DNA of 15,936 nt, taken from the NCBI GenBank assembly GCA_003527225.1, contig DPXQ01000166.1, positions 1-15,936 of the forward strand, in the 5' to 3' direction. This document shows positions 5,480-13,420 of this stretch, piece after piece. How positions within the stretch are numbered: the stretch's first letter is position 1; each line of letters begins with the position of its first letter. A program made the translations under genes and the position numbers. The notes beneath the pieces are model-generated. The model did not search any database. It was given only the letters and a program-made list of their open reading frames with translations, and was not told the origin of the DNA. Source of the stretch: Rhizobium sp. GTDB lineage: Bacteria > Pseudomonadota > Alphaproteobacteria > Rhizobiales > Rhizobiaceae.

Positions 5480-5496
5480 GTTAACAAGTAGTTAAC
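5480..5496. promoter_or_regulatory. GTTAAC-N5-GTTAAC element
   Basis: GTTAACAAGTAGTTAAC consists of two identical 6-bp palindromes with centres 11 bases apart, one helical turn, in the repA-traI control region. It looks like a site for a protein that binds two adjacent half-sites on the same DNA face. It is 17 bp and lacks the GC centre of parS. Confidence 0.4.
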
Positions 5497-5585
5497 GGAA
5501 CTGCAGGAGTGGCTGACAGAATGTCGATTCATCCAAAGACTTCCGCATGTTAGCCCAGCTTTGTCCGCCAGCACCACTGACAGCG

Positions 5586-5603
5586 CAATGCAGATCTGCA
5601 CCT
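5586..5603. promoter_or_regulatory. tra box (TraR-binding site), repA-proximal
   Basis: CAATGCAGATCTGCACCT contains the 12-bp perfect palindrome TGCAGATCTGCA, the core of the Ti-plasmid tra box (ATGTGCAGATCTGCACAT); 14 of 18 positions agree. TraR with its acyl-homoserine lactone binds this sequence. Being closer to repA, it is the likely activator site for repABC, but I could not place a convincing -10 box at the standard distance. Confidence 0.85.
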
Positions 5604-5614
5604 CTTATCAACAT

Positions 5615-5645
5615 CTCAGAACCCGGTTCCCAACCGGGGTTTGAG
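5615..5645. repeat. Strong hairpin between the two tra boxes
   Basis: CCCGGTT (5622-5628) and AACCGGG (5632-5638) are perfect arms with a CCC loop. With two single-base bulges the stem extends by AA/TT and CTCA/TGAG to 5615-5645, 13 pairs in all. No T run follows on either strand, so it is not a typical terminator. It could insulate the two divergent operons or act in a leader RNA. Confidence 0.6.
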
Positions 5646-5674
5646 ACGTATAGCGCCGATTCGGTAGAATCACC

Positions 5675-5692
5675 GGATGCAAATCTGCACAT
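5675..5692. promoter_or_regulatory. tra box (TraR-binding site), traI-proximal
   Basis: GGATGCAAATCTGCACAT matches the tra box consensus at 14 of 18 positions, with an intact right half ATCTGCACAT and one change in the left core. Its centre is 67 bases before the traI start. GATTTT at 5713-5718 could be the -10 box of a promoter whose -35 region touches the tra box, as at Ti-plasmid traI. It likely drives the traI-trb operon. Confidence 0.8.
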
Positions 5693-5750
5693 AGCCACAC
5701 GCAGCACGAGATGATTTTCCTTCGCCTGACCAGTTCATGCGGAGATCACA

Positions 5751-6386
5751 ATGCAGATTCTGAGCGTCTCGGCCGACCACTACGCAAGCAACCACAACTA
5801 CCTGAACCAGATGCACCGTCTTCGGGCCGCCGTGTTTGGCGACCGCCTGGAATGGGATGTCACGATTACGGACCAGGGAGAGCGGGATCAGTACGATGAT
5901 CTCCACCCAACCTACATCCTGGCGATCTCAGCCGACCAGAAAGTCGTCGGCTGCGCGCGCCTGCTGCCTGCATCTGGCCCGACGATGCTGGAGCAGACAT
6001 TCCCGCAACTGCTGGAGCGCGGTTCGCTCGATCCCCATGCCGCAATGGTCGAGAGCTCACGCTTCTGCGTCGACACGTCGCTTCAAACGGGGAGGGGAGG
6101 GAGCCTCCATCAGGTCACGCTCACCATGTTCGCCGGCATCATCGAATGGTCGATGGCGAATGGTTACAGCGAGATCGTCACCGCGACCGATCTTCGTTTT
6201 GAACGTATCCTGAAGCGTGCGGGCTGGCCAATGCACCGCCTCGGCAATCCGGTTGCGATCGGAAACACCGTCGCCGTCGCGGGCAGCCTGCCGGCTGATC
6301 GAGCCAGCTTCGAACGGGTCTGCCCGCCAGGATACCGCTCGGCGATCGTGCGCAACGGTTCCGGCCTCTTCAGGAGCGCCGCGTGA
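5751..6386 (+). CDS. traI: TraI acyl-homoserine-lactone synthase (LuxI family)
   Basis: A 211-residue LuxI-type enzyme that joins S-adenosylmethionine and an acyl-ACP to form a diffusible N-acyl-homoserine lactone. The invariant residues are visible: R25, F29, W35, D46, D49, R70, F84, E101 and R104, within FGDRLEWDV, ERDQYDD, CARLLP and ESSRF. The start at 5751 has GGAG six bases upstream. It is the first gene of the traI-trb operon and its GTGA stop overlaps trbB, so signal synthesis and the mating channel are made together. The tra box just upstream implies positive feedback through TraR, as known for Ti plasmids, where the product is 3-oxo-C8-homoserine lactone; the acyl chain made here cannot be read from the sequence. 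traR and traM are not in this window. Confidence 0.96.
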   Translation: MQILSVSADHYASNHNYLNQMHRLRAAVFGDRLEWDVTITDQGERDQYDDLHPTYILAISADQKVVGCARLLPASGPTMLEQTFPQLLERGSLDPHAAMVESSRFCVDTSLQTGRGGSLHQVTLTMFAGIIEWSMANGYSEIVTATDLRFERILKRAGWPMHRLGNPVAIGNTVAVAGSLPADRASFERVCPPGYRSAIVRNGSGLFRSAA

Positions 6387-7354
6387 CCCAACTCCGCTCC
6401 CATCCCCGCCTCGTGCGCAAACTCAAGGACGCCCTCGGCGACCAGCTCTGCATCGCACTCGACGACGCGACGGTCGTCGAGATCATGCTCAATCCTGACG
6501 GAAGGCTGTTCATCGAACGACTGGGGCATGGCGTTGCCCCGGCCGGCGCTATGAGTGCCGCCACGGCCGAAATCGTCATCGGCAGCGTCGCTCATGCGCT
6601 GCAGTCGGAAGCAGACGATGAACGGCCTATCATCTCCGGCGAACTGCCGATCGGTGGTCACAGGTTCGAGGGGTTGCTACCGCCCGTAGTATCGGCGCCA
6701 GCGTTTACGATCCGTCGCCGCGCGTCGCGGCTCATCCCGCTCGACGCCTACGTGACGTCGAAGGTGATGACCGAAGCGCAGGCCTCAGTTTTGCGAAGCG
6801 CCATCGCCTCGCGCATGAACATCGTCATTTCAGGCGGAACCGGGTCGGGCAAGACGACACTCGCCAATGCCGTGATCGCCGAGATTGTCGCAACGGCGCC
6901 CGACGATCGCATGGTCATCCTGGAAGATACCGCCGAGATCCAGTGCGAGGCCGAAAATGCCGTGTCGCTGCACACCACCGACACGGTCGATATGGCCCGG
7001 CTCCTGAAAAGCACGATGCGTCTTAGACCCGACCGCATTATCGTCGGCGAGGTCCGCGATGGCGCGGCTCTTACGCTGCTGAAGGCCTGGAACACCGGTC
7101 ATCCGGGCGGCGTCACCACCATCCATTCCAATACGGCAATGTCAGCACTCCGCCGGCTGGAGCATCTGACGGCGGAAGCGAGCCAGCAGCCGATGCAGGA
7201 GGTGATCGGCGAAGCGGTCGATCTTGTCGTTTCCATCGAGCGCACAGGCAAGGGCAGGCGGGTCCGGGACGTGATCCATGTCGAGGGGTTCAGCAATGCC
7301 CGCTACCGGACCGAACACTACGCCCAGATTGATGAGGACAGCCATGCCGCATGA
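6383..7354 (+). CDS. trbB: TrbB conjugal transfer ATPase (VirB11 family)
   Basis: A 323-residue secretion ATPase forming a hexameric ring at the cytoplasmic base of the mating channel. Motifs in order: Walker [10 protein letters not shown] (151-159), Asp box VILEDTAE (178-185), Walker [11 protein letters not shown] (218-227) and His box [13 protein letters not shown] (238-250). The start is GTG at 6383, overlapping the traI stop by four bases (GTGA), which fits translational coupling; the N-terminus [19 protein letters not shown] is typical of TrbB. The family is soluble or peripherally membrane bound and energises pilus assembly and substrate transfer. All catalytic motifs are intact. Confidence 0.96.
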   Translation: MTQLRSHPRLVRKLKDALGDQLCIALDDATVVEIMLNPDGRLFIERLGHGVAPAGAMSAATAEIVIGSVAHALQSEADDERPIISGELPIGGHRFEGLLPPVVSAPAFTIRRRASRLIPLDAYVTSKVMTEAQASVLRSAIASRMNIVISGGTGSGKTTLANAVIAEIVATAPDDRMVILEDTAEIQCEAENAVSLHTTDTVDMARLLKSTMRLRPDRIIVGEVRDGAALTLLKAWNTGHPGGVTTIHSNTAMSALRRLEHLTAEASQQPMQEVIGEAVDLVVSIERTGKGRRVRDVIHVEGFSNARYRTEHYAQIDEDSHAA

Positions 7355-7748
7355 GACAAGGATAAAGCTGGCTACCCTGGGCCTCGCCGCTATCGCGCTG
7401 GCGTTGGCAGAACCGGCATTGGCCTCCTCTGGTGGTGGAGGCCTGCCATGGGAGTCTCCGCTGCAGCAGATCCAGCAATCGATCACCGGGCCCGTCGCCG
7501 GCTTTATTGCCCTGGCGGCCGTCGCCATCGCCGGCGGCATGCTGATCTTCGGCGGAGAACTCAACGATTTCGCGCGGCGGCTTTGCTTCATCGCCCTTGT
7601 CGGCGGCATCCTGCTCGGCTCCACGCAGATCGTCGCCTTGTTCGGCGCAACCGGTGCATCAATTGGAGCGGACGACACGCCGTCAGCGATCGACATCGCT
7701 ACGCCGACGCGCGCACCTTCAAGAGAAGGGGAGGGAGCGCATGGCTGA
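7344..7748 (+). CDS. trbC: TrbC pilin precursor (VirB2 family)
   Basis: A 134-residue precursor of the conjugative pilin. An N-terminal signal with cleavage expected after ALA (about residue 27) is followed by a Gly-rich start SSGGGG, then two hydrophobic segments (about 46-66 and 77-98) as in VirB2/TrbC pilins. A polar tail is probably trimmed; in RP4 the pilin is processed at both ends and cyclised by TraF. I start at ATG 7344 because GAGG lies six bases upstream. The in-frame ATG at 7332 lacks a ribosome binding site, and the ATG at 7278 lies deep within trbB. The gene overlaps trbB by 11 bases and trbD by 8. An AAGGGGAGGG near its 3' end serves as the trbD ribosome binding site. Confidence 0.92.
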   Translation: MPHETRIKLATLGLAAIALALAEPALASSGGGGLPWESPLQQIQQSITGPVAGFIALAAVAIAGGMLIFGGELNDFARRLCFIALVGGILLGSTQIVALFGATGASIGADDTPSAIDIATPTRAPSREGEGAHG

Positions 7749-8040
7749 GCCCGGCTCCAACCTTTCCCGCTCTCCTGTACACAGGGCGCTGTCGCGTCCG
7801 AACCTGCTGATGGGCTCTGACCGCGAACTCGTGCTGCTGACCGCCCTTGCAGCCATCATCCTGATCTTCGTCGTTCTAACCTGGTACGCGGCGCTCTTCG
7901 GCCTCGCGATCTGGATGATTGCCGTCGCGGCACTGCGCATGATGGCGAAAGCCGATCCTTTGATGCGGCGGGTCTATGTCCGCCATATCTCTTACAAGGC
8001 GTTCTATCGCGCGACGTCGTCGCCCTGGCGCAAGTTCTAA
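7741..8040 (+). CDS. trbD: TrbD conjugal transfer protein (VirB3 family)
   Basis: A 99-residue inner-membrane protein. After a polar N-terminus containing [15 protein letters not shown], the VirB3 signature region, there are two hydrophobic stretches (about 30-48 and 50-66), then a basic tail ending SSPWRKF. VirB3-type proteins help assemble the pilus and work with the VirB4 ATPase, encoded next. The ATG at 7741 overlaps the trbC stop and has AAGGGGAGGG five bases upstream. Too short a start region to have been misread: the alternative upstream frame lies in trbC. Confidence 0.93.
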   Translation: MAEPGSNLSRSPVHRALSRPNLLMGSDRELVLLTALAAIILIFVVLTWYAALFGLAIWMIAVAALRMMAKADPLMRRVYVRHISYKAFYRATSSPWRKF

Positions 8041-8049
8041 GGGTTCTCG

Positions 8050-10512
8050 ATGGTTGCCCTCAAGTCTTTCCGTCATTCCGGTCCGTCCTTTGCCGATCTG
8101 GTGCCCTATGCCGGCCTGGTCGACAACGGCGTGATCCTGCTCAAGGACGGCTCGCTGATGGCCGGCTGGTATTTTGCCGGACCCGACAGCGAGAGCTCGA
8201 CCGACGCCGAGCGCAACGAGGTGTCGCGGCAGATCAACGCGATCCTGTCTCGGCTCGGCTCCGGCTGGATGATCCAGGTCGAGGCAATCAGGGTTCCGAC
8301 CGGAGACTATCCGGCCGAGGACGATTGCCACTTCCCCGATCCGGTCACGCGGGCGATCGACGCGGAACGGCGAGCCCATTTCCAGAAGGAGAGGGGACAT
8401 TTCGAGAGCCGGCACGCAATGATCCTGACCTGGCGGCCGCCGGAGCCGCGGCGCTCGGGGCTGACGCGCTATGTCTATTCCGATGCGACCAGCCGTTCCA
8501 CGACCTATGCCGATAAGGCGCTCGATAGCTTCCTGGCCTCAGTCCGCGAGGTTGAGCAATATCTCGCCAATGTCGTGTCGATCCGCCGGATGATGACACG
8601 GGAGACTGCAGAGCGTGGCGGTTTCCGGATCGCCCGCTATGACGAATTGTTCCAGTTCATCCGCTTCTGCATCACCGGCGAGAACCATCCGGTTCGTCTT
8701 CCGGAAATCCCGATGTATCTCGACTGGCTGGTGACGGCCGAGCTGCAGCACGGCCTCACGCCTTTGGTCGAAAATCGCTTTCTGGGTGTCGTGGCTATCG
8801 ACGGCCTGCCGGCCGAGAGCTGGCCCGGGATCCTGAACAGCCTTGACCTGATGCCGCTCACCTATCGCTGGTCGTCGCGTTTCGTCTTCCTCGATGCCGA
8901 GGAGGCGAGGGCGAAGCTCGAACGCATCCGCAAGAAGTGGCAGCAGAAAGTCAGGCCCTTCTTCGATCAGCTCTTCCAGACACAGAGCCGCTCAGTCGAT
9001 CAGGACGCCATGATGATGGTGACGGAGACCGAGGATGCGATTGCCGAAGCCTCTTCGCAACTCGTCGCCTATGGCTACTATACACCGGTCATCGTCATTT
9101 TCGACGAGTTGCAGCCCCGCTTGCAGGAGAAATGCGAGGCGGTCCGCCGGCTGATCCAGGCGGAAGGTTTTGGCGCACGGATCGAGACACTGAATGCGAC
9201 CGACGCCTTTCTCGGCAGCCTGCCGGGCGTCTCCTATGCCAATATCCGCGAGCCGCTGATCAACACCCGCAATCTCGCCGACCTCATTCCGCTGAACTCC
9301 GTTTGGTCGGGAAGCCCGACGGCGCCTTGCCCGTTCTATCCGCCGGGCTCACCGCCGCTGATGCAGGTTGCCAGCGGCTCGACGCCGTTCCGGCTGAACC
9401 TGCATGTCGACGACGTCGGGCACACGCTGATCTTCGGGCCGACCGGCTCCGGCAAGTCGACCCTGCTGGCGCTGATCGCCGCGCAGTTCCGGCGTTATCC
9501 AGACGCGCAGGTCTTCGCCTTCGACAAGGGCGGCTCGATGCTGCCGCTGACGCTTGGCATTGATGGCGATCACTACCAGATCGGCGGCGATATTCATCCG
9601 GAAGGGAAGGGGAGGGCGCTGGCTTTCTGCCCGCTTGCCGAGCTTTCGACCGATGGCGACCGCGCCTGGGCGTCGGAATGGGTCGAGACCCTGGTGGCAC
9701 TGCAGGGTGTGACCATCACCCAGGACTATCGCAACGCCATCTCCCGGCAGATCGGGCTGATGGCGGAATCGCGAGGCCGTTCGCTTTCCGACTTCGTGTC
9801 GGGCGTGCAGATGCGCGAGATCAAGGACGCGCTGCACCACTACACCGTCGATGGCCCCATGGGGCAGCTTCTCGATGCCGAGGAGGACGGTCTGGCACTC
9901 AGCGCCTTTCAGTGCTTCGAGATCGAGGAACTGATGAACATGGGCGAACGCAATCTCGTGCCCGTCCTCACCTACCTGTTCCGCCGCATCGAGAAACGCC
10001 TGACGGGCTACCCTAGCCTCATCGTTCTCGACGAGGCCTGGCTGATGCTCGGCCACCCGGTGTTTCGGGACAAGATTCGCGAATGGCTGAAGGTGCTGCG
10101 CAAGGCCAATTGCGGTGTGGTGCTTGCCACCCAGTCGATTTCGGACGCCGAACGCTCCGGTATCATCGATGTGCTGAAGGAGAGTTGCCCGACCAAGATT
10201 TGCCTGCCGAATGGGGCCGCGCGGGAGCCAGGCACGCGAGAGTTCTATGAACGCATCGGCTTCAACGAACGGCAGATCGAGATCGTCGCGACGGCGCTTG
10301 CAAAGCGCGAATACTACGTCGTCTCGCCCGACGGCCGCAGGCTCTTCGACATGGCGCTCGGGCCCGTCGCGCTTTCGTTTGTCGGGGCATCCGGCAAGGA
10401 AGATCTGAAGCGCATCCGCGCCCTGCATTCCGAACATGGGGCCGCATGGCCTTGTCCTTGGCTCCAGCAAAGGGGGATCGCCCATGCCGAAACATTCTTC
10501 CCGGCCAAGTAA
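8050..10512 (+). CDS. trbE: TrbE conjugal transfer ATPase (VirB4 family)
   Basis: An 820-residue VirB4-type ATPase, the largest component of the channel, of the usual TrbE length. The CagE/TrbE/VirB N-terminal domain covers about residues 180-400. The C-terminal motor domain has Walker A GPTGSGKST (463-471) and Walker B LIVLDEAW (657-664), followed by ATQSISDAE. It sits at the inner membrane, drives pilin extraction and substrate passage, and interacts with TrbD. The start ATG 8050 lies 9 bases after trbD, with AAGGG just upstream. The 3' end overlaps trbJ by 29 bases. No frameshift or missing motif is seen. Long open frames on the opposite strand are shadows of its high G+C codon use. Confidence 0.97.
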   Translation: MVALKSFRHSGPSFADLVPYAGLVDNGVILLKDGSLMAGWYFAGPDSESSTDAERNEVSRQINAILSRLGSGWMIQVEAIRVPTGDYPAEDDCHFPDPVTRAIDAERRAHFQKERGHFESRHAMILTWRPPEPRRSGLTRYVYSDATSRSTTYADKALDSFLASVREVEQYLANVVSIRRMMTRETAERGGFRIARYDELFQFIRFCITGENHPVRLPEIPMYLDWLVTAELQHGLTPLVENRFLGVVAIDGLPAESWPGILNSLDLMPLTYRWSSRFVFLDAEEARAKLERIRKKWQQKVRPFFDQLFQTQSRSVDQDAMMMVTETEDAIAEASSQLVAYGYYTPVIVIFDELQPRLQEKCEAVRRLIQAEGFGARIETLNATDAFLGSLPGVSYANIREPLINTRNLADLIPLNSVWSGSPTAPCPFYPPGSPPLMQVASGSTPFRLNLHVDDVGHTLIFGPTGSGKSTLLALIAAQFRRYPDAQVFAFDKGGSMLPLTLGIDGDHYQIGGDIHPEGKGRALAFCPLAELSTDGDRAWASEWVETLVALQGVTITQDYRNAISRQIGLMAESRGRSLSDFVSGVQMREIKDALHHYTVDGPMGQLLDAEEDGLALSAFQCFEIEELMNMGERNLVPVLTYLFRRIEKRLTGYPSLIVLDEAWLMLGHPVFRDKIREWLKVLRKANCGVVLATQSISDAERSGIIDVLKESCPTKICLPNGAAREPGTREFYERIGFNERQIEIVATALAKREYYVVSPDGRRLFDMALGPVALSFVGASGKEDLKRIRALHSEHGAAWPCPWLQQRGIAHAETFFPAK

Positions 10513-11293
10513 GGTGGCGTGCGCCACAATTATCTCGGCCATTATGCTCTCCGCCACTCTACCGGTCACGGCTCAAGCCGGCGGCGTCACCGGGCAGGCG
10601 ACCGAGTGGACGCAGCTTGCCAACAATGCCGAGCTTGTCTCGTTGGTCGGCAAGTCCGCAGAGCAGGTGAACAACCAGATCACCCAGATCTCCCAGCTTG
10701 CCGAGCAGATCCAGAACCAGCTCAACATCTACAACAATCTCCTGCAGAACACGGCGCAATTGCCGAACCACATCTGGGGGCAGGTCGAAGGCGACCTGAA
10801 GAGCCTGCAAAACGTCGTCGCCCAAGGACAAGGCGTCGCCTTCTCGATGGGTAATATCGACGATGTGCTGAAGCAGCGTTTCCAGAGCTTTGCCGAGATG
10901 AAGAGCAATCTGCCTGATGGAGCGAGCTTCTCCACGACCTACCAGAACTGGTCGGACACCAATCGCGACACGATCGCCGGAACGCTGAAGGCAGCGAACC
11001 TGACGGCCGACCAGTTCTCGAGCGAGGAGAGCACCATGTCGTCGCTGCGCTCGATGTCGGAATCCGCCGACGGACAGATGAAGGCGCTGCAGGTCGGACA
11101 TCAGATCGCCGCACAGCAGGTCGCGCAGATGCAGAAGCTGCGCGGTCTCGTCTCCCAGCAGATGACCATGATGGGCACGTGGTTCCAGTCCGAGCAGGCG
11201 CAAAAGGATCTGGCCCAGGCGCGACGCGAACAGTTCTTCAGCGCGACGGAGCGTGACATCCGCGGCGGCCAGACGATGGAGCCCCGCTGGTGA
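10484..11293 (+). CDS. trbJ: TrbJ conjugal transfer protein (VirB5-like)
   Basis: A 269-residue exported protein. The signal peptide runs to about residue 32 (AQA before GG). The mature part is rich in Gln, Asn and Leu and predicted to be helical or coiled (about 55-110 and 170-235), as in TrbJ/VirB5 proteins, which are minor pilus components thought to act at the tip or in adhesion. I chose ATG 10484 because AGGGGG sits eight bases upstream and the signal peptide then begins properly; the in-frame ATG at 10436 would add 16 unrelated residues inside trbE. Odd point: the last 22 residues, from REQFFS to MEPRW, closely resemble the tail of the next product, TrbK. The stop overlaps the trbK GTG start. 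Confidence 0.93.
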   Translation: MPKHSSRPSKVACATIISAIMLSATLPVTAQAGGVTGQATEWTQLANNAELVSLVGKSAEQVNNQITQISQLAEQIQNQLNIYNNLLQNTAQLPNHIWGQVEGDLKSLQNVVAQGQGVAFSMGNIDDVLKQRFQSFAEMKSNLPDGASFSTTYQNWSDTNRDTIAGTLKAANLTADQFSSEESTMSSLRSMSESADGQMKALQVGHQIAAQQVAQMQKLRGLVSQQMTMMGTWFQSEQAQKDLAQARREQFFSATERDIRGGQTMEPRW

Positions 11294-11520
11294 GCCCGCG
11301 TCTGGTCATCATCCTCGCATTGGCGGGGATCGCCGCGCTCAGTGCCGGCGTCGTCACCTGGATCGTGGTCCAGCCGCGTCCGGCGCCCGTGTCCGGATCA
11401 GGCGCGGCCGCTACACAACCCGCTTCAGATTCTGAACGCCGAGAACACCGGGAAAAATTCTTCAGTGGCGATCCGGACCGCAACGTCCGTGGCAGCCAGG
11501 AGATGAAGCCACGATGGTGA
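11290..11520 (+). CDS. trbK: TrbK, putative entry-exclusion protein
   Basis: A 76-residue protein with one N-terminal hydrophobic segment (about residues 5-27), then a polar, charged periplasmic part. In Ti-type operons trbK occupies this place between trbJ and trbL; the RP4 TrbK is a lipoprotein that blocks entry of a second related plasmid. This protein has no cysteine at all, so it cannot be a lipoprotein and is more likely membrane-anchored by its N-terminus. The start is GTG at 11290, inside the trbJ end (four-base overlap). The tail from REKFFS to MKPRW repeats that of TrbJ. Identification rests on position, size and topology; the exclusion function is inferred. Confidence 0.82.
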   Translation: MSPRLVIILALAGIAALSAGVVTWIVVQPRPAPVSGSGAAATQPASDSERREHREKFFSGDPDRNVRGSQEMKPRW

Positions 11521-12710
11521 TCGTTCGTCCCTCCAGGAAGCTGGAGCTCGTGTTCATTTCGATCGCCCTCATCCTGTTGGTGACGACGCCGGCGCTTGCC
11601 CAACAGGGTTCGGTCCTGACCACATTGGAAAACTCCGTCGTCACGGCCGCGAAAGGTTGGGAGACAACAGTGATGAACGCGGCGCGTTCCCTATTCTGGA
11701 TTCTTGCCGGCATCGAGGTCGGGATTGCCGCCGTGTGGCTGGCGATCAACGCCGCCTCGATCGACAGCTGGTTCGCCGAACTCGTCCGGCGGATCATGTT
11801 CATCGGACTCTTCGCCTTCATTCTCGACCAGGGACCGTCCTTCGCCAAGGCCATGGTCGACAGCCTCTACCAGATCGGCGCCGGCGGCGGCTCCGCCTCG
11901 CCCGCCAACATCTTCGACGCCGGCATCCGGGTCGCGACCAAGATGTCCGAACAGGCGAAGTTCGGTCTGTGGGAAGACAATGCGCTGGCGATCGCCGCGG
12001 TCTTCGCCATGGTCGTGGTCGTCGTCTCCTTCTCGTTGGTAGCCGCGATTTTCGTCGCCGTCATGGTCGAGATGTATGTCGGCCTGCTCGCCGGCATGAT
12101 CATGCTCGGTCTTGGCGGCTCGTCCTTCACCAAGGATTTCGCGGTCAAGTATCTGGTCTACGCCTTCTCCGTCGGCATGAAGCTGATGGCTCTGGTGATG
12201 ATCGCCAAGATCGGATCCGACATCCTGCTCGGACTCGCCGAAGCGCCGACCGCAACATCCGAACAATTCATCACCACACTTGCCATCGCCGGCATCTCGG
12301 TCGTGGTCTTCGTGATCGCCATGTATGTCCCGCCGATCCTGCAGGGTGTGGTCCAGGGCGCCTCGATTGCCGGCGGCATGGAAGCGATTCGCCACGGCGG
12401 CCAGGCCGCGACCTTCGCAGCCGGCGGCGCGTTCCTCGGGGCAAGTGCCGCAACGAAAGGGGCGCAGACGGCGAGTTCGGCAAGGGCAGGGGGCTCTTCG
12501 ATGGCCGGAGCGGCGCTGCGCGGTATGGCATCGGCGATCGGTAACGCCGCTCACGCTACCGGATCGGCAGCAAAGGAGAAGGCGATCGCTTCCCCCGGCA
12601 CCTATGCCGGGTCTCTGCTCGGGCTTGCCAATGCCAAACTCGACCAGACGCGCTTGTCGGGCCGACCAACACCGCCACCTCCGCCCCCACCCATCAACGA
12701 GAACAAGTAG
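11514..12710 (+). CDS. trbL: TrbL conjugal transfer membrane protein (VirB6 family)
   Basis: A 398-residue polytopic inner-membrane protein. A signal-like N-terminus ends near ALA (27-29). Several membrane segments follow at about 60-80, 90-106, 155-180, 185-202, 215-240 and 250-275. The C-terminal third (about 285-398) is Ala/Gly-rich, polar and probably cytoplasmic, ending with a run of seven prolines before INENK. VirB6/TrbL proteins form part of the DNA passage through the inner membrane. The ATG at 11514 overlaps the trbK stop by seven bases, with AGGAGA ten bases upstream. Length matches TrbL of Ti-type plasmids. Confidence 0.94.
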   Translation: MVIVRPSRKLELVFISIALILLVTTPALAQQGSVLTTLENSVVTAAKGWETTVMNAARSLFWILAGIEVGIAAVWLAINAASIDSWFAELVRRIMFIGLFAFILDQGPSFAKAMVDSLYQIGAGGGSASPANIFDAGIRVATKMSEQAKFGLWEDNALAIAAVFAMVVVVVSFSLVAAIFVAVMVEMYVGLLAGMIMLGLGGSSFTKDFAVKYLVYAFSVGMKLMALVMIAKIGSDILLGLAEAPTATSEQFITTLAIAGISVVVFVIAMYVPPILQGVVQGASIAGGMEAIRHGGQAATFAAGGAFLGASAATKGAQTASSARAGGSSMAGAALRGMASAIGNAAHATGSAAKEKAIASPGTYAGSLLGLANAKLDQTRLSGRPTPPPPPPPINENK

Positions 12711-12726
12711 CCGGAGGCTGATCCCC

Positions 12727-13404
12727 ATGGCTGGACGCAATCCGCCAAATATTCCCCCTATCGCCAATCCTTATCTCGCGGCGCGCAACGAATGGAACGA
12801 ACGCTATGGTTCCTATGTGAAGGCCGCCGCGGCATGGCGCATCGTCGGTATCACGGGCATGGCCATGGCGGTGATCGGCTTCACTTACGCACTTTATCAA
12901 AGCACGCAGGTGAAGCTCGTCCCCTATATCGTCGAGGTCGACAAACTCGGCACCGCCTCCAATGCCGGCTTCCCGCAGCAGATTGAATATGCCGACCCGC
13001 GTGTGGTGCGTGCCACGCTCGGCAGCTTTGTCTCGAATTTTCGGAGCGTGACGCCGGATGCGGTCGTCCAGAAGCAATATATCGACCGGACGTATGCTCT
13101 GCTCAGGGCCTCGGATCCCGCGACCGAGAAGGTCAACGCCTGGTTCCGTTCCAATTCGCCCTTCGAGAAGGCGACAACCGCCACGGTTGCCGTCGAGGTC
13201 AACAACATCGTTGCTCTGTCGAACCAGTCCTATCAGGTCGACTGGACCGAGTTCGAGCGCGACCGCCGCGGCAAGGAAACGGCCACACGCCGCTTTCGCG
13301 GCATCGCCACCGTGACACTGACGCCGCCGCAGGACGAGGGCGTCATCCGCCTCAATCCCATCGGTCTCTATCTCCGCGACTTCGACTGGACAGCGCAGCT
13401 TTGA
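12727..13404 (+). CDS. trbF: TrbF conjugal transfer protein (VirB8 family)
   Basis: A 225-residue bitopic inner-membrane protein. The conserved N-terminal motif [18 protein letters not shown] (14-31) precedes a single membrane segment (about 37-57) and a periplasmic VirB8-like domain ending in [13 protein letters not shown]. It is a core assembly factor linking inner-membrane and outer-membrane parts of the channel. I chose ATG 12727 because CCGGAGG lies about nine bases upstream and the protein then matches the family; the open frame extends back to 12325 inside trbL, but that part reads as an arginine-rich shadow. Gaps of 16 bases separate it from trbL and from trbG. Confidence 0.95.
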   Translation: MAGRNPPNIPPIANPYLAARNEWNERYGSYVKAAAAWRIVGITGMAMAVIGFTYALYQSTQVKLVPYIVEVDKLGTASNAGFPQQIEYADPRVVRATLGSFVSNFRSVTPDAVVQKQYIDRTYALLRASDPATEKVNAWFRSNSPFEKATTATVAVEVNNIVALSNQSYQVDWTEFERDRRGKETATRRFRGIATVTLTPPQDEGVIRLNPIGLYLRDFDWTAQL

Positions 13405-13420
13405 AAGGCACGGCCCGACC

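Noticed and set aside
5480..5496. GTTAACAAGTAGTTAAC as a parS site
   Set aside because: It has GTT...AAC ends but is 17 bp, lacks the GC centre and consists of two separate palindromes, so it fits parS less well than an operator.
7278..7343. Longer N-terminus for trbC
   Set aside because: It would put non-hydrophobic residues before the signal peptide and lies inside trbB without a ribosome binding site.
9349..10569. Long open frame (406 codons) antisense to trbE
   Set aside because: A shadow produced by high G+C third positions of trbE; composition is unnatural and trbE is a clear VirB4 ATPase with intact motifs.
12325..12726. Upstream in-frame extension of trbF
   Set aside because: This part overlaps trbL and is Arg/Pro-rich nonsense; the family N-terminus and ribosome binding site support the start at 12727.
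11691..12767. Long open frame (358 codons) antisense to trbL
   Set aside because: A His, Asp, Gly and Arg-rich shadow of a membrane protein gene; no signal of independent coding.
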